Source of the DNA: an uncultured Gemmatimonadales bacterium
GTDB taxonomy: Bacteria; Gemmatimonadota; Gemmatimonadetes; JACCXV01; JAHWKZ01
Direction of reading: 5' to 3'
NCBI GenBank assembly: GCA_947259315.1
Contig: CAMYLR010000019.1
Span: 65,252-129,251 of the forward strand
Length of the DNA stretch: 64,000 nucleotides
In this document: positions 37,357-46,925 of the stretch, piece by piece
Position numbering within the stretch: position 1 is the first letter of the stretch
Layout: each line of letters opens with the position of its first letter
The notes under the pieces: generated by a model
The model's database searches: none
Told to the model about the DNA's origin: nothing
What the model saw: only the letters and a program-made list of their open reading frames with translations
Program-made: the position numbers and the translations under genes

Positions 37357-37959
37357 ATGTTCGCTCAGTACTCAGCCCGCAAGCTCCACCCCTTTGCTTA
37401 CGCCGCCGGGTTTGGACTCGCCCTGCTGATCGCGTTCGTACCCAGCGCCAAAGCCCAGGGTGACCCCGACCGGCCGGTCATCACGGGTCGTGTTCCCACA
37501 CCACCGACCGCCGCCGTCGATATGTACATCAAGCTCCCCGACATCGATGGCGAATCCGTGGACGAGAATCACGATAAGTGGATCGACGTTCTGTCGATCG
37601 ACTGGGGAGCGCACAAGCCCGGTGCGACAAATGACGCGGCACGGCGCCGCGGCGATGTGAAGCTCGGAGACATAACCATGACGAAGGGATACGACGCCTC
37701 ATCCCCGAAAATAATGTTGGCGTGTGCCAACGGGACGCATTTCCCGAGCGTCGAGCTCGAGGCGCCGGAGCGCCGGGGTGCCCAGGCGACATACATGAAG
37801 TACAAGCTCGAGAACGTCATGATCACGAGCTACAGTATCGACGCCACCGGCGAGCGACCGATGGAGACGATCACGATGACGTACGAGAAGGTCGAGGCGG
37901 CCGCGATCGACGAGAGCTCTCGGGTGAAAGTGAGGCAGAGCTGGGATCGAGACGACTAG
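37357..37959 (+). CDS. Hcp-like protein with an N-terminal Sec signal peptide
   Basis: 200 aa, GAGAGGA upstream of ATG. Residues 1-34 are a Sec-type signal (hydrophobic A-A-G-F-G-L-A-L-L-I-A-F-V, cleavage after A-K-A-Q). Residues about 54-185 match the Hcp1 fold of type VI secretion tube proteins: D-M-Y-I-K-L, I-D-G-E-S-V-D, I-D-V-L-S-I-D-W-G, D-I-T-M-T-K, A-S-P-K-I-M-L-A-C-A-N-G and the C-terminal E-T-I-T-M-T-Y-E-K-V-E. Real Hcp is cytoplasmic and has no signal peptide. No other type VI gene is nearby, so this is probably a periplasmic or secreted relative, not a T6SS tube. Confidence 0.8.
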   Translation: MFAQYSARKLHPFAYAAGFGLALLIAFVPSAKAQGDPDRPVITGRVPTPPTAAVDMYIKLPDIDGESVDENHDKWIDVLSIDWGAHKPGATNDAARRRGDVKLGDITMTKGYDASSPKIMLACANGTHFPSVELEAPERRGAQATYMKYKLENVMITSYSIDATGERPMETITMTYEKVEAAAIDESSRVKVRQSWDRDD

Positions 37960-37972
37960 GCCTTGGCTAGTC
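37954..37972. repeat. Inverted repeat holding both convergent stop codons
   Basis: GACTAG-GCCTTGG-CTAGTC. The left arm contains the TAG stop of the Hcp-like gene and the right arm the TAG stop of tag on the other strand. The symmetric arms may simply follow from two facing TAG stops. No T tract follows, so terminator function is doubtful. Confidence 0.4.
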
Positions 37973-38545
37973 CCGCTGAGCCAGGGCCGCGCACTCAGCG
38001 TGGCGGTAACAATCCACGGTGTGATCGTTGACCATGCCAGCGGCCTGCATAAACGCATAACAGATGGTGGGACCGACGAAACCAAAACCGCGGCGTTTCA
38101 AGTCCATGCTCATCGCTTCAGACTCGGCGGTCTTGGCTGGAATTTGGGATAGCGTTCGCCACTCGTTCTGGATTGTGTCGCCACCGACGAACTGCCAGAT
38201 GTAGGCGTCAAACGTTCCGTACTCGGCCTGAATCTCCAGGAACGCGCACGCGTTCTTGACTGCTGACGCGATCTTCTGACGATTGCGAACGATACCCGGG
38301 TCACTGAGTAGCTGTTTTGTTTTCTCGTCGTCGTATCGAGCGATCGTCTCGGGCGCGAAATCATTGAATGCCCTTCGATAGTTCTCGCGCTTCTTCAAGA
38401 TCGTCTCCCATGATAGACCGGCTTGTGCGCTATCGAGCAGCAGAAACTCGAATAACCGGCGATCATCGTGAAGTGGAACACCCCACTCTTCGTCGTGATA
38501 GACGATCATCAGATCCGACCCTACCCAACCGCAGCGCCGCTTCAC
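37967..38545 (-). CDS. tag: DNA-3-methyladenine glycosylase I
   Basis: 192 aa, GTG start overlapping the stop region of the next gene (GTGA). Starts with the family R-C-x-W motif (Cys5) and Y-H-D-E-E-W-G-V-P; His17, His174 and Cys178 complete the zinc site with Cys5. Catalytic-pocket region F-E-F-L-L-L-D-S-A-Q-A-G-L-S-W. Removes 3-methyladenine from DNA. Linked by overlap to the dehydrogenase gene downstream. Confidence 0.93.
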   Translation of the reverse strand: MKRRCGWVGSDLMIVYHDEEWGVPLHDDRRLFEFLLLDSAQAGLSWETILKKRENYRRAFNDFAPETIARYDDEKTKQLLSDPGIVRNRQKIASAVKNACAFLEIQAEYGTFDAYIWQFVGGDTIQNEWRTLSQIPAKTAESEAMSMDLKRRGFGFVGPTICYAFMQAAGMVNDHTVDCYRHAECAALAQRD

Positions 38546-39630
38546 GGCTCGACAACCGCCTTGACGACGCGTCCGTGTTCGACATCACCAAGAGCCTCGT
38601 TCATCTCATCCAATCGATAGCGGCGCGTAATCATCCGCTCCCAATCGAACCGGTCCCCGTGGCGGTGGAGGATCCCGACCATGCGATAGAAGTGGTTGAA
38701 GTCGGCGCCCCAAGCACCACGGATCTCGAGGTGCTTCAGGTTGATATCGGTGTGCGGGTTGATCGTCGCTTCACCAGCATCCGTGTAGTGACCAACGATT
38801 ACGTAGCGTCCCGCATCGCGCGTCATGCCGAGCCCTTCGCGAACGGCTGACGGTACGCCCGTGGCCTCGATCGTCACGTCGGCGCCGCGCCCACCCGTCA
38901 ACTCGCGAACCGCCTCGACGCGCTCGGTTGGAGACGTCTCCGACACCGATATCACGTGATCCACTCCGAACGCACGGGCGGTTGCGAGCCGTTCGGCCGG
39001 GTCACCAACGACGATCACCGGATCGGCGCCCGATAGCAGCGCCAGAATCGCTGCGCCAAGGCCAACGGGTCCGCTTCCTTGAACGGAAACCGCATCGCCG
39101 ACTCGAATCCCTGCGCGGTCGACGGCGTGAATCGCGGTCGCCAGCCCACAGCCGGCCGCGATCAATCGGTCTGGTGACACACTCTCCGGCAGGGGAATCA
39201 CCTTGACACCCGGCTTGAGATAGATCGATTCGCTCCACCCACCGAGCAATCCATCTTCAGCGCCATAGGTAACTCCGTACACCTTACGGGAAGGGCACCG
39301 GTTGGGGGCCCGAGCGACCTGACAGTACCAGCACGCGTGACATGTCTCGTGCACGTCATGAAACGTTGCGACGTCGCCCTCGCGAACCGAGTGCCCATCG
39401 ATGTCGACCACCTCGCCCGCGACCTCGACCACGCGACCAACCGACACGTGGCCGGGAATGATCGGATATGGCACACCAGCCAAGCGGCCATGATGGAGAT
39501 GCACATCGGTGCCGCACACTTCCGAGTAGATCGTCTCGAGAAGCACAGATCCCGGCTCTAAATCGCCGGCCGGCCGATCTTGCACTTCGATTGGCCGTCC
39601 GGGACCGGTCATAATCGCCGCGCGGGGCAT
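38542..39630 (-). CDS. Zinc-dependent medium-chain alcohol dehydrogenase
   Basis: 362 aa from ATG 39630, two bases after the recX stop. Catalytic zinc Cys in E-V-C-G-T-D, His in P-G-H-V-S-V-G; structural zinc four-Cys lobe C-H-A-C-W-Y-C-Q-x6-C; NAD(P) fold G-S-G-P-V-G-L-G. Oxidoreductase of unknown substrate; the GroES and Rossmann halves are complete. Could act on polyols, threonine or alcohols. Confidence 0.85.
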   Translation of the reverse strand: MPRAAIMTGPGRPIEVQDRPAGDLEPGSVLLETIYSEVCGTDVHLHHGRLAGVPYPIIPGHVSVGRVVEVAGEVVDIDGHSVREGDVATFHDVHETCHACWYCQVARAPNRCPSRKVYGVTYGAEDGLLGGWSESIYLKPGVKVIPLPESVSPDRLIAAGCGLATAIHAVDRAGIRVGDAVSVQGSGPVGLGAAILALLSGADPVIVVGDPAERLATARAFGVDHVISVSETSPTERVEAVRELTGGRGADVTIEATGVPSAVREGLGMTRDAGRYVIVGHYTDAGEATINPHTDINLKHLEIRGAWGADFNHFYRMVGILHRHGDRFDWERMITRRYRLDEMNEALGDVEHGRVVKAVVEP

Positions 39631-39632
39631 AG

Positions 39633-40097
39633 CTAACCCTCCGGCTCCGGTAGAACCTCGCGGCAAACGTCGTAGATCAGCATGTTGTCAAATCCGCGCC
39701 GTTGGAGGTATCCAGCCAGCCGTCGCCATCGTGCTGCGTCGGGTTTGTCGTAAAGGCGGGGCAAGTACCGCTCGGCCACGCGCCGTGCGAGATCACCGTC
39801 ATCGACGTTTTCATCCGAGAATACCTCATCGACCGCCTGCGCAGCGGTCCGCGCCGGAACACCCTTATCGACCAGCTCGCTCACGACCTGCCGCCGAGCC
39901 CGGGGCTTGAGCCTTACACTATCCAACGTGTACGCCGACGCGTAGCGAAGATCCGAGACCAACTCCTTGCGTGCCAACTCGTCGATGACCGATCGCACAA
40001 TAGACACATCGACGTCACCGCCGCGACTCAACTTCTGACCGAGCTCTTTGACCGTGTGCTCGCGGCGCGCGAGCAGCCGCAACGCCCGCTCCCGCAC
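39633..40097 (-). CDS. recX: Recombination regulator RecX
   Basis: 154 aa from GTG 40097, with GGAGG 11 bases before it. The frame is open further upstream, but that section overlaps msrA and reads as a shadow. Three tandem three-helix RecX repeats: L-L-A-R-R-E-H-T-V-K-E-L, V-I-D-E-L-A-R-K-E-L-V-S-D and the C-terminal G-Y-L-Q-R-R-G-F. Modulates RecA filament growth. Usually next to recA, which is not here. Confidence 0.8.
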   Translation of the reverse strand: MRERALRLLARREHTVKELGQKLSRGGDVDVSIVRSVIDELARKELVSDLRYASAYTLDSVRLKPRARRQVVSELVDKGVPARTAAQAVDEVFSDENVDDGDLARRVAERYLPRLYDKPDAARWRRLAGYLQRRGFDNMLIYDVCREVLPEPEG

Positions 40098-40116
40098 TCG
40101 CTGGATCGCCTCCGGC

Positions 40117-40617
40117 TCAGTCGTGATCGTCGTTGCTCGCCGGGACCGTGCATTGTGCGAGCCCGCGCTTCTCCAGGTATCGCTGGTGATACTCCTCGGC
40201 TCGATAAAATGTCGCCGCAGGCTCGATCTCGGTTGCGATCGGATGCTTGAATCGGCCTGCGCGCTCGAGTTCCGCCTTCGATCTCCGGGCAGCGTCCTCC
40301 TGCTCAGGCGAGTGGAAAAAGACAGCCGACCGGTACTGGGTTCCAACATCGGGGCCCTGGCGGTTGACCTGGGTCGGGTCGTGTGATCGCCAGAACACGT
40401 CCAGTAACTGCTCGTAGGAGACCAACTGCGGGTCAAACTCGACTTGAACGACCTCGGCATGCCCCGTCGTGTCGGTGCAGACATCTTCGTAGGATGGATT
40501 CTCGGTCTTCCCACCCATAAAACCGACCGCCGTTCTGGTCACGCCATCGATCTGGGCGTAGGTGACCTCGATGCCCCAAAAACAACCCGCCCCGAACGTC
40601 GCCTTCTCCGTTTGCAC
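40117..40617 (-). CDS. msrA: Peptide methionine sulfoxide reductase MsrA
   Basis: 166 aa. The catalytic motif G-A-G-C-F-W-G is at 9-15 (Cys12). [12 protein letters not shown] and [18 protein letters not shown] follow, all diagnostic. A resolving Cys is present near the C-terminus. Repairs the S-epimer of methionine sulfoxide in proteins. Confidence 0.96.
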   Translation of the reverse strand: MQTEKATFGAGCFWGIEVTYAQIDGVTRTAVGFMGGKTENPSYEDVCTDTTGHAEVVQVEFDPQLVSYEQLLDVFWRSHDPTQVNRQGPDVGTQYRSAVFFHSPEQEDAARRSKAELERAGRFKHPIATEIEPAATFYRAEEYHQRYLEKRGLAQCTVPASNDDHD

Positions 40618-40650
40618 GTGCTACCTCCTATACGATGTGAGACAACTTCG

Positions 40651-42963
40651 TTATGGCGCCGTCTCGCCTGCGCCCAGGATCGAGCTGATTTCCCGCCTCA
40701 TTGGTCCCGGTTTCACATGTTGCTTCAAGTAGCGGGTCAACAGCGAGTACAAATGAAGGGTCGTGTTCTGGCCCTCGAAGATCCCGTGCGATCGATTTGG
40801 GTAGACCATGACACTGAACGGCTTGTTGGCCTCCACTAGTGCGTTGATTAACCGTTCCGTCCCTTGATAGTGAACGTTGTCGTCACCGGTCCCGTGGACG
40901 AGTAGGAGATTGCCTTCCAACCGGTCGGCAAACGTGAGCGGCGAGCTACTCTCGTACGCTTCGGGCTCGTCCTGAGGGAGACCCATGTACCGCTCCTGAT
41001 AGATCGTGTCGTACAAGCGGATGTCGGGGACGGGTGCGACGGCCATCGCCGTCCCGAAGATATCTGGGTAGCGGAAGATCGCGTTCAGGCTCTGCGAGCC
41101 ACCACCACTCCACCCCCAAGTCGCGACCCGCGACGGGTCCACGTAGGGTTGTGCGAGTATCTCTCTGGCACCGGCGGCCAGATCGGCCGACGTCAACGTT
41201 CCGAGGCGTTTATAAATCGTCTTGCGCCACTCCCGACCCCGCGGTGCGGGCGTGCCACGCGGATCGAGGCTGGCGACGAGATACCCTTGTTGCGTGAGCA
41301 TCAAGTGCCACAAGTAGCGACCACCGCCCCAGACATCGCGGACGGTCTGACCCCACGGTTCGCCATACACGTAGAACAACACGGGGTATTGTTGCCCGGG
41401 ATCGAAGTCGGGCGGCTTCATGATCCATCCGTCGAGCGTGACGTCACCGGCATCGACTTGGAAAAACTCCATCGGCCCGCGATCGAGCCCCTTCACGTAG
41501 GCTCGCAGCTCCGCGTTGTCGACCAACGTACGCGCGGAAGTATGATCTGGAAGATGGACCAGATCGGTAACGGGAGGATTCCCAAACGACGACCACGTGT
41601 GAAGCGCCCATTCGCCGCCTGGAGCGACGTCATAGCGGTGCGAGCCCGGCTGATCGATTGGAGTCAACCGTTCGGGCGCGCTCGAGCCGTCCAGAGCGAC
41701 ACGAAACAAATATCGATGCACGGCGTCGTCTGGCGAGGCCAGGTAGTAAAGCCAGCCGCCTTCTACATCGATCTTCTCGACCGTGATGATGTCCGTTGGG
41801 CCCGGGGTCAGTGTGCGTACCACAGTGCCATCTCGTGAAATCACGTGCGCGTGACGCCAGCCATCGATTTCGCTGATCCAAACGAACTCCTGGCCACCGG
41901 GCAACCACGCGAGTGCGTTCTCGCGCATATCGACCCACGCACTATCGCGCTCCGTGTAGACCGTTCTGACTGAGCCATCGGCAGATTGACCGAGCATGAT
42001 CTGGAGTGTGTTCTGCAACCGATTCAGGTGTTGGATCACGACCTCGTCCGAGTTGGCAGCCCAATCCATTCGGGCGATGTAGTTGTTTCGCGGGTCGCCG
42101 GGAACATCCAACCAACGCGTGGATTGATCGTCAATGCCCACGACTCCGACGCGGGCCGCCGAGTTGGTGGAACCCGCTTTCGGGTACTGGATCGGGATCG
42201 TGTATGAGTACAGCGAGTCCGTGTTGTTGATGAGCAGGAAGTCGCGCACACCCGAAGCGTCGAGTTGCCAATACGCGATCTCTTGGCCGTCGGGGCTCCA
42301 ACGCCAGCCGTCTTGCAGGTCTAACTCTTCCTCGTAGACCCAATCGAAGGTGCCATTGATGATTGTGCGTGAACCGTCCGTCGTGAGCTGTGCGATCTGG
42401 CCAGTAGCCAACGTCTCGACGTAAACGTTGTTCTCGCGGACATACCCGACCCGGCTGCCGTCGGGTGAGAACTTGGCGAACATAAGGGTCGACGGCTCGG
42501 CATCACCGCCGAGCTGGATCAGCTCGCCGGTCTCGCGATCGAAAACCCAGAAATCGCCGCGCGTGTTCTCGCGCCACACCCGGCGCGAATTGGTGAACAC
42601 CAGCAGCTTCCGAAAGTCGTCAGACCACGTATAGCCTTGAACCGCCAACGGAAGATCGGCGTCCTCGGGGACTAGATCTTTGGCTGATATCAGGACTCTG
42701 CTCTCACCAGTGCGGGCGTCGTGCTGAACGATATCGCGTCCGTCGGCTAGGTCCGGAGACGGCTCGACGGTCGTGTAAGCGGAGCCGTTGAGCCACTGCA
42801 CGGGGCCAAGGAAGTCTCCATGAATCCTGTCCTCTCCAAACAGGCGTTCGAGCGTGACTAGGGACGGATCGGCAGCATCAACGGCTGGCTCTTGACCAAT
42901 CGTGGGCGCCGGGATCGTCAACGAAACGAACCCGAGCAGTATGATCGAGATCAGACGTCGCAT
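40651..42963 (-). CDS. Secreted DPP-IV-like S9 prolyl oligopeptidase
   Basis: 770 aa from ATG 42963, which begins a signal peptide ending T-I-G-Q. N-terminal beta-propeller (about 60-480) with W-V-Y-E-E-E-L, the DPP-IV double-Glu site that binds the substrate N-terminus. Alpha/beta-hydrolase at about 500-770: Ser in G-W-S-G-G-G, Asp in G-T-G-D-D-N-V-H-Y, His in S-H-G-I. Removes X-Pro dipeptides from peptides in the periplasm. Confidence 0.92.
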   Translation of the reverse strand: MRRLISIILLGFVSLTIPAPTIGQEPAVDAADPSLVTLERLFGEDRIHGDFLGPVQWLNGSAYTTVEPSPDLADGRDIVQHDARTGESRVLISAKDLVPEDADLPLAVQGYTWSDDFRKLLVFTNSRRVWRENTRGDFWVFDRETGELIQLGGDAEPSTLMFAKFSPDGSRVGYVRENNVYVETLATGQIAQLTTDGSRTIINGTFDWVYEEELDLQDGWRWSPDGQEIAYWQLDASGVRDFLLINNTDSLYSYTIPIQYPKAGSTNSAARVGVVGIDDQSTRWLDVPGDPRNNYIARMDWAANSDEVVIQHLNRLQNTLQIMLGQSADGSVRTVYTERDSAWVDMRENALAWLPGGQEFVWISEIDGWRHAHVISRDGTVVRTLTPGPTDIITVEKIDVEGGWLYYLASPDDAVHRYLFRVALDGSSAPERLTPIDQPGSHRYDVAPGGEWALHTWSSFGNPPVTDLVHLPDHTSARTLVDNAELRAYVKGLDRGPMEFFQVDAGDVTLDGWIMKPPDFDPGQQYPVLFYVYGEPWGQTVRDVWGGGRYLWHLMLTQQGYLVASLDPRGTPAPRGREWRKTIYKRLGTLTSADLAAGAREILAQPYVDPSRVATWGWSGGGSQSLNAIFRYPDIFGTAMAVAPVPDIRLYDTIYQERYMGLPQDEPEAYESSSPLTFADRLEGNLLLVHGTGDDNVHYQGTERLINALVEANKPFSVMVYPNRSHGIFEGQNTTLHLYSLLTRYLKQHVKPGPMRREISSILGAGETAP

Positions 42964-43221
42964 TCTGCATCCTGTCGGAGATTGTCCGAATATCTCACGC
43001 CCCACTCACGCTATCGCAGTAGAAATTCCTCGGCCAGCGGACTCGAACCGGAAACTGCGTTCCGATGAGACTCTCGATCGTGATTTACTCTTCGGCTGGG
43101 AGCCCCGCGCGAACTCACCTTCAACAAACACGCAGACGTTACGACTATCGACGTCACCCGCCTCGATGCGCTCAACAAAGATCGTCCCGTACAGGAGATC
43201 AATGCCAAGCGACGGCCGCGC
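42964..43221. other. Gap between the S9 peptidase and ppdK
   Basis: 258 bases, no gene assigned. Directly after the ppdK TGA, the same frame stays open for about 66 codons and reads like protein (G-I-D-L-L-Y-G-T-I-F-V-E-R-I-E-A-G-D-V) but has no usual start codon near its beginning. No terminator hairpin seen. Confidence 0.4.
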
Positions 43222-46062
43222 TCAAGTACGGTTGTCTACAGAGCCACCCGAGTCAACGTTGGCGTGCGCCGCGGCTAGGCGGGCCACGGGGATGCGTGGC
43301 GGTGAGCACGAGACGTAGTCGAGCCCGATCTCATGACAGAAGCGAATGGAATCCGGATGGCCGCCATGCTCGCCGCAGATCCCGACCTCCAGGTCGGGCT
43401 GCTTCGATCTCCCCCACTCCACTGTGAGCGCCATCAGTCGACCCAAGCCCATGCGATCCAAAACCTCGAACGGGTTGTCCTGCAAGATCTCTCGATCATT
43501 GTAGAGGGGTAAGAACTTCGTCTCTGCGTCTTCGCGGCTGAAGGAGAACGCCGCCTGTGTCAGGTCGTTCGTGCCGAAGGAAAAGAAATCCGCTACCTCG
43601 GCTAGGCTCTCCGCGCGCAAGCAAGCGCGGACCACCTCGATCATTGTGCCAAACGCGAAGTCGACCGCCACGCCATACTCCTTCCGCACCTCGGCTTCCG
43701 CTTCCTTGACGTACTCTTTGACCCGTGTCAGTTCCTGTGACGTGCACACCTGCGGGACCATAATCTCCGGGCGCACCCGAACGCCTTCCTTCAGGCACTC
43801 AGCCGCAGCCTCGAGCACGGCCCTCACCTGCATCTTGTAGATTTCGGGATAGGTGAGCCCGAGCCGCACCCCCCGGTGTCCCAGCATCGGATTGGTCTCA
43901 CGAAGCTCCTGGGAGCGTCGCAGCATCGCTTCCTTGCGCGCGATCACGCGGTCGACGCGTCGCACGTCTGCCAGCTCTTTAGCAGCGTCGGAGAATCCGT
44001 TATCGGTCTTGGGGGCTCGATCCTCCAGAGACTTCATGGTGCTCGTCAGCACGTCCATCCCCCGCAACGCATCTCGGAGCCGGTGGAGCTGGTCGATTTC
44101 CTCCTCCAGGCGCGCCCGCGCCGGAAGGAACTCGTGGATCGGCGGATCAAGGAGCCGGATGATCACCGGTCGGGGCGACATCGCCTCGAAGATCCCCCGA
44201 AAATCGGCCCGCTGCATCGGCAGCAAGCGACCGAGCGCTGCCGCTCGCTGCTCGTCGTCCTCCGCGATGATCATGTCCACCACGATCGGCAACCGCTCTG
44301 GCGCGTTGAACATCCGCTCGGTGCGACAGAGCCCGATGCCCATCGCTCCGTAGCTGATCGCTCGCAACGCGTCCTCGGGCGTGTCCGCGTTCGCCATCAC
44401 CTGGAGCCGGGCTGCACCGTCGGCCCAGGTCAACAATGTGTCCAACTCGTCGAAAAACTCGGCCTCGACGGTAGGGACGTCGCCCAGGTAGATGTGACCG
44501 GCCGCCCCGTCGATCGTGATGATGTCGCCTTCCTTCACCACGACTTCACCGCTTATCGCCTGCGCGCGATCCTCGTCCACCATGAGCCCTTCAGCTCCGA
44601 CGACACACGGCTTGCCCATTCCTCGAGCGACAACCGCGGCATGGGAGGTTCCGCCTCCGCGGCTCGTCAGAATCCCCTGAGCTGCAAAAAAGCCATGGAT
44701 GTCCTCCGGCTTCGTCTCTTGACGCACCAGGATCACGTTGACACCCTGCCGCCCCAGCAACTGGGCCCGATCGGCGTCAAAGATGACCTGCCCGCAAGCT
44801 GCACCCGGCGAAGCGCCGAGCCCGCTAGCGAGAGGGCTGCCGTCAAAGCTGGGATCGATCCGCGGGTATAGGATCTGCTCGAGATCGTCTGGTGTCACGC
44901 GCAAAAGCGCGCCTTCCCGATCGATCAGCTCCTCGTCGACCATCTCGACCGATGTCTTGACACGCGCGACCGCATTCATCTTCCCGTTGCGCGTCTGCAG
45001 ACAGTAGAGAGTGCCGCGCTCGTTCGTGAACTCGAAGTCCTGCACCTCGCGGTAATGCTCCTCGAGCTTCCTGCTGAGCTCGAGCAGCTGCTCGTACATG
45101 CTCGGCATCTCCTCAGCCATCTCCCGAATCGGCTTGGGGGTTCGAATCCCGGCCACTACATCCTCGCCCTGAGCGTTCACCAGGTACTCACCGTACAGCA
45201 CGTTCTCCCCGGTTCCAGGGTCTCGGGTGAAGGCAACCCCCGTGCTGCTGTCCGGCCCCATGTTGCCGAAGACCATCGCGACGACGTTGGCCGCCGTCCC
45301 GTGAGCCATCTCGGAAGTAATTCCGAACTCGCGTCGGTACTCCACCGCGCGCCGCCCCATCCAGGACCCAAAGACAGCCTTGATGGCGATCTCGAGCTGG
45401 TCATAGGGATCACTCGGGAATGGACGACCGGTGTGCTTACGCACGACCTGAAGGAAGCGGCGGACTATTTCCTCGAGATCTTCAGCCTGCAGATCGACGT
45501 CAGACTCCACGCCCGCCAGCTCCTTCACCGACTCGAACTGCTCATCGAATTTTTCATCCGGAATGTCAAAGGCGACCTTGCCAAACAGCTGGATGAGCCG
45601 GCGATACGCGTCGTAGCCGAACCGCGGATCGCCGGTTTGCGCGATCAGCCCGGCGAGGCTGTGCTCATTGAGACCGAGGTTGAGGATGGTGTCCATCATC
45701 CCCGGCATCGACAGGGCGGACCCGGAGCGTACCGAGACCAGCAACGGATCATTGGGGTCCCCAAAGCTCTTTCCGGTCGCTGCTTTGAGCCGTGCCATCT
45801 CGTCCCGCGCTTGCTCCATTACCCCAGCAGGTAGGTCACCCTGGGGAGATTCCAGGTAGGCGAGGCAGGCCGCCGTGGTGACGACGAAGCCTGGCGGCAC
45901 GTTGATGCCGATCTGAGTCATCTCACACAGGTTGGCGCCCTTCCCTCCCAGAAGTCGCTTGTCCTTTCCGTCGCCTTCCGCGAAGGACCAAACCCATCTC
46001 GTGCCCTTGGTCCCCGCCCCTTCGTCCGAGGTCACTCTCGGTTTGGCTATCGGCTTGCTCAT
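43222..46062 (-). CDS. ppdK: Pyruvate, phosphate dikinase
   Basis: 946 aa from ATG 46062 (GAGGTG just upstream). ATP-grasp domain at about 20-360, K-G-A-N-L-C-E-M at its start. Central phospho-His domain G-G-G-T-S-H-A-A-V-V (catalytic His). C-terminal TIM barrel with L-G-H-R-G-V-R-L, F-G-T-N-D-L-T-Q and a C-terminal C-G-E-H-G-G-H catalytic Cys. Interconverts pyruvate + ATP + Pi with PEP + AMP + PPi. Some 40 residues longer than usual, mostly as an N-terminal lead and a short tail. Confidence 0.96.
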   Translation of the reverse strand: MSKPIAKPRVTSDEGAGTKGTRWVWSFAEGDGKDKRLLGGKGANLCEMTQIGINVPPGFVVTTAACLAYLESPQGDLPAGVMEQARDEMARLKAATGKSFGDPNDPLLVSVRSGSALSMPGMMDTILNLGLNEHSLAGLIAQTGDPRFGYDAYRRLIQLFGKVAFDIPDEKFDEQFESVKELAGVESDVDLQAEDLEEIVRRFLQVVRKHTGRPFPSDPYDQLEIAIKAVFGSWMGRRAVEYRREFGITSEMAHGTAANVVAMVFGNMGPDSSTGVAFTRDPGTGENVLYGEYLVNAQGEDVVAGIRTPKPIREMAEEMPSMYEQLLELSRKLEEHYREVQDFEFTNERGTLYCLQTRNGKMNAVARVKTSVEMVDEELIDREGALLRVTPDDLEQILYPRIDPSFDGSPLASGLGASPGAACGQVIFDADRAQLLGRQGVNVILVRQETKPEDIHGFFAAQGILTSRGGGTSHAAVVARGMGKPCVVGAEGLMVDEDRAQAISGEVVVKEGDIITIDGAAGHIYLGDVPTVEAEFFDELDTLLTWADGAARLQVMANADTPEDALRAISYGAMGIGLCRTERMFNAPERLPIVVDMIIAEDDEQRAAALGRLLPMQRADFRGIFEAMSPRPVIIRLLDPPIHEFLPARARLEEEIDQLHRLRDALRGMDVLTSTMKSLEDRAPKTDNGFSDAAKELADVRRVDRVIARKEAMLRRSQELRETNPMLGHRGVRLGLTYPEIYKMQVRAVLEAAAECLKEGVRVRPEIMVPQVCTSQELTRVKEYVKEAEAEVRKEYGVAVDFAFGTMIEVVRACLRAESLAEVADFFSFGTNDLTQAAFSFSREDAETKFLPLYNDREILQDNPFEVLDRMGLGRLMALTVEWGRSKQPDLEVGICGEHGGHPDSIRFCHEIGLDYVSCSPPRIPVARLAAAHANVDSGGSVDNRT

Positions 46063-46085
46063 CGGCACCTCATCGCGATTGTCAA

Positions 46086-46925
46086 TCAGCACCCTCGTGA
46101 ATGATACCACACCCAGGGCCCTCTCTCGGGCCCTCGCCAGCGTACCCACCCCTCATCGACACGCACCTCGGGCGGGTTCCAGCAGTGATCAGACGGTTGT
46201 TTGACGCGAACCCGCATCCAGTCACCCCGAACCTCGAGCGGCTCGAGCAGGTACTCGTGTTTGGCAACCGGAATCCAAAGAACGCGCTCACTTTCAGCGG
46301 CCGGTTGAGACCGTAGGGCGTGTCGCACATCGGTTCGAAAATAGAGTGGCCATCCATCGCGCATGAACCAATCGGCCCACCGCACGTACTCGACCGGTAG
46401 CCGCCCGCCTGCCAGTTGACAAGGGTGCACCCAGGCAGTCCCGTCACGAGAATCGGTGGCGGTCGCGTAGCGGAAACGCAACCAGCCGTCACCGCGTTCT
46501 TCGAGTACGATGAAACTCGGTATCTCATAGCCCGTCTCGACCATCCCCGAGGCGTCGATCGCGAGGGGTTCCACCCCCGGCCTTTCGGTCTCGACCAACC
46601 ACCCGTTTGCCAACCACGCCCACGGCACCTCACCGGGCCGCTCCGTGAGCGGAAGCCAAACGGCATGGTGCCAGAGCCACCACTCGGGCAGCGTATTGAC
46701 TGCCAGCATGAGATGCCCAACGCCTAGATTCGCGTCGCTAAACCCGTGCATCGGCAAGTACGTCGGGTCAGCCGGGGGCTTTTCTGGAGCCCCGGCCGGT
46801 GGATTCAGTACGGCGATCGACCGATCAGCGCACTCGAGCGGACTCCATTCCTGAATGGCGGTGGCGTGATCCACCGCCATGACACCAATGACAGCAAAAG
46901 CGGCAAGGGCCCGCGTCGATTTCAT
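46086..46925 (-). CDS. Secreted protein of unknown function (SH3-like repeats possible)
   Basis: 279 aa from ATG 46925, overlapping the lat stop (ATGA). Signal peptide ends H-A-T-A. Trp-rich body. Segments W-L-P-L-T-E-R-P-G-E-V-P-W-A-W and D-G-W-L-R-F-R-Y read like bacterial SH3 units, and the C-terminal half repeats similar W-x-R-V-R-V patterns. Two or three Cys are present. I do not recognise a named family. Confidence 0.6.
   Translation of the reverse strand: MKSTRALAAFAVIGVMAVDHATAIQEWSPLECADRSIAVLNPPAGAPEKPPADPTYLPMHGFSDANLGVGHLMLAVNTLPEWWLWHHAVWLPLTERPGEVPWAWLANGWLVETERPGVEPLAIDASGMVETGYEIPSFIVLEERGDGWLRFRYATATDSRDGTAWVHPCQLAGGRLPVEYVRWADWFMRDGWPLYFRTDVRHALRSQPAAESERVLWIPVAKHEYLLEPLEVRGDWMRVRVKQPSDHCWNPPEVRVDEGWVRWRGPERGPWVWYHSRGC

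Noticed and set aside
37954-37972. Bidirectional terminator between the Hcp-like gene and tag
   Set aside because: The stem is only 6 bp with no T tract on either side; the symmetry follows from two facing TAG stops.
43030-43110. tRNA-like T-arm (GGTTCGAGTCC) on the minus strand
   Set aside because: Only three T-stem pairs form, no matching acceptor strand lies 70-90 bases away, and no anticodon arm could be drawn.
43222-43224. The ppdK TGA as a second selenocysteine codon
   Set aside because: PPDK proteins normally end here, no redox motif surrounds the TGA and no hairpin of SECIS type follows.
45136-45160. GGTTCGAATCC, another tRNA T-arm look-alike
   Set aside because: It lies inside the well-conserved ppdK coding sequence and has no cloverleaf around it.
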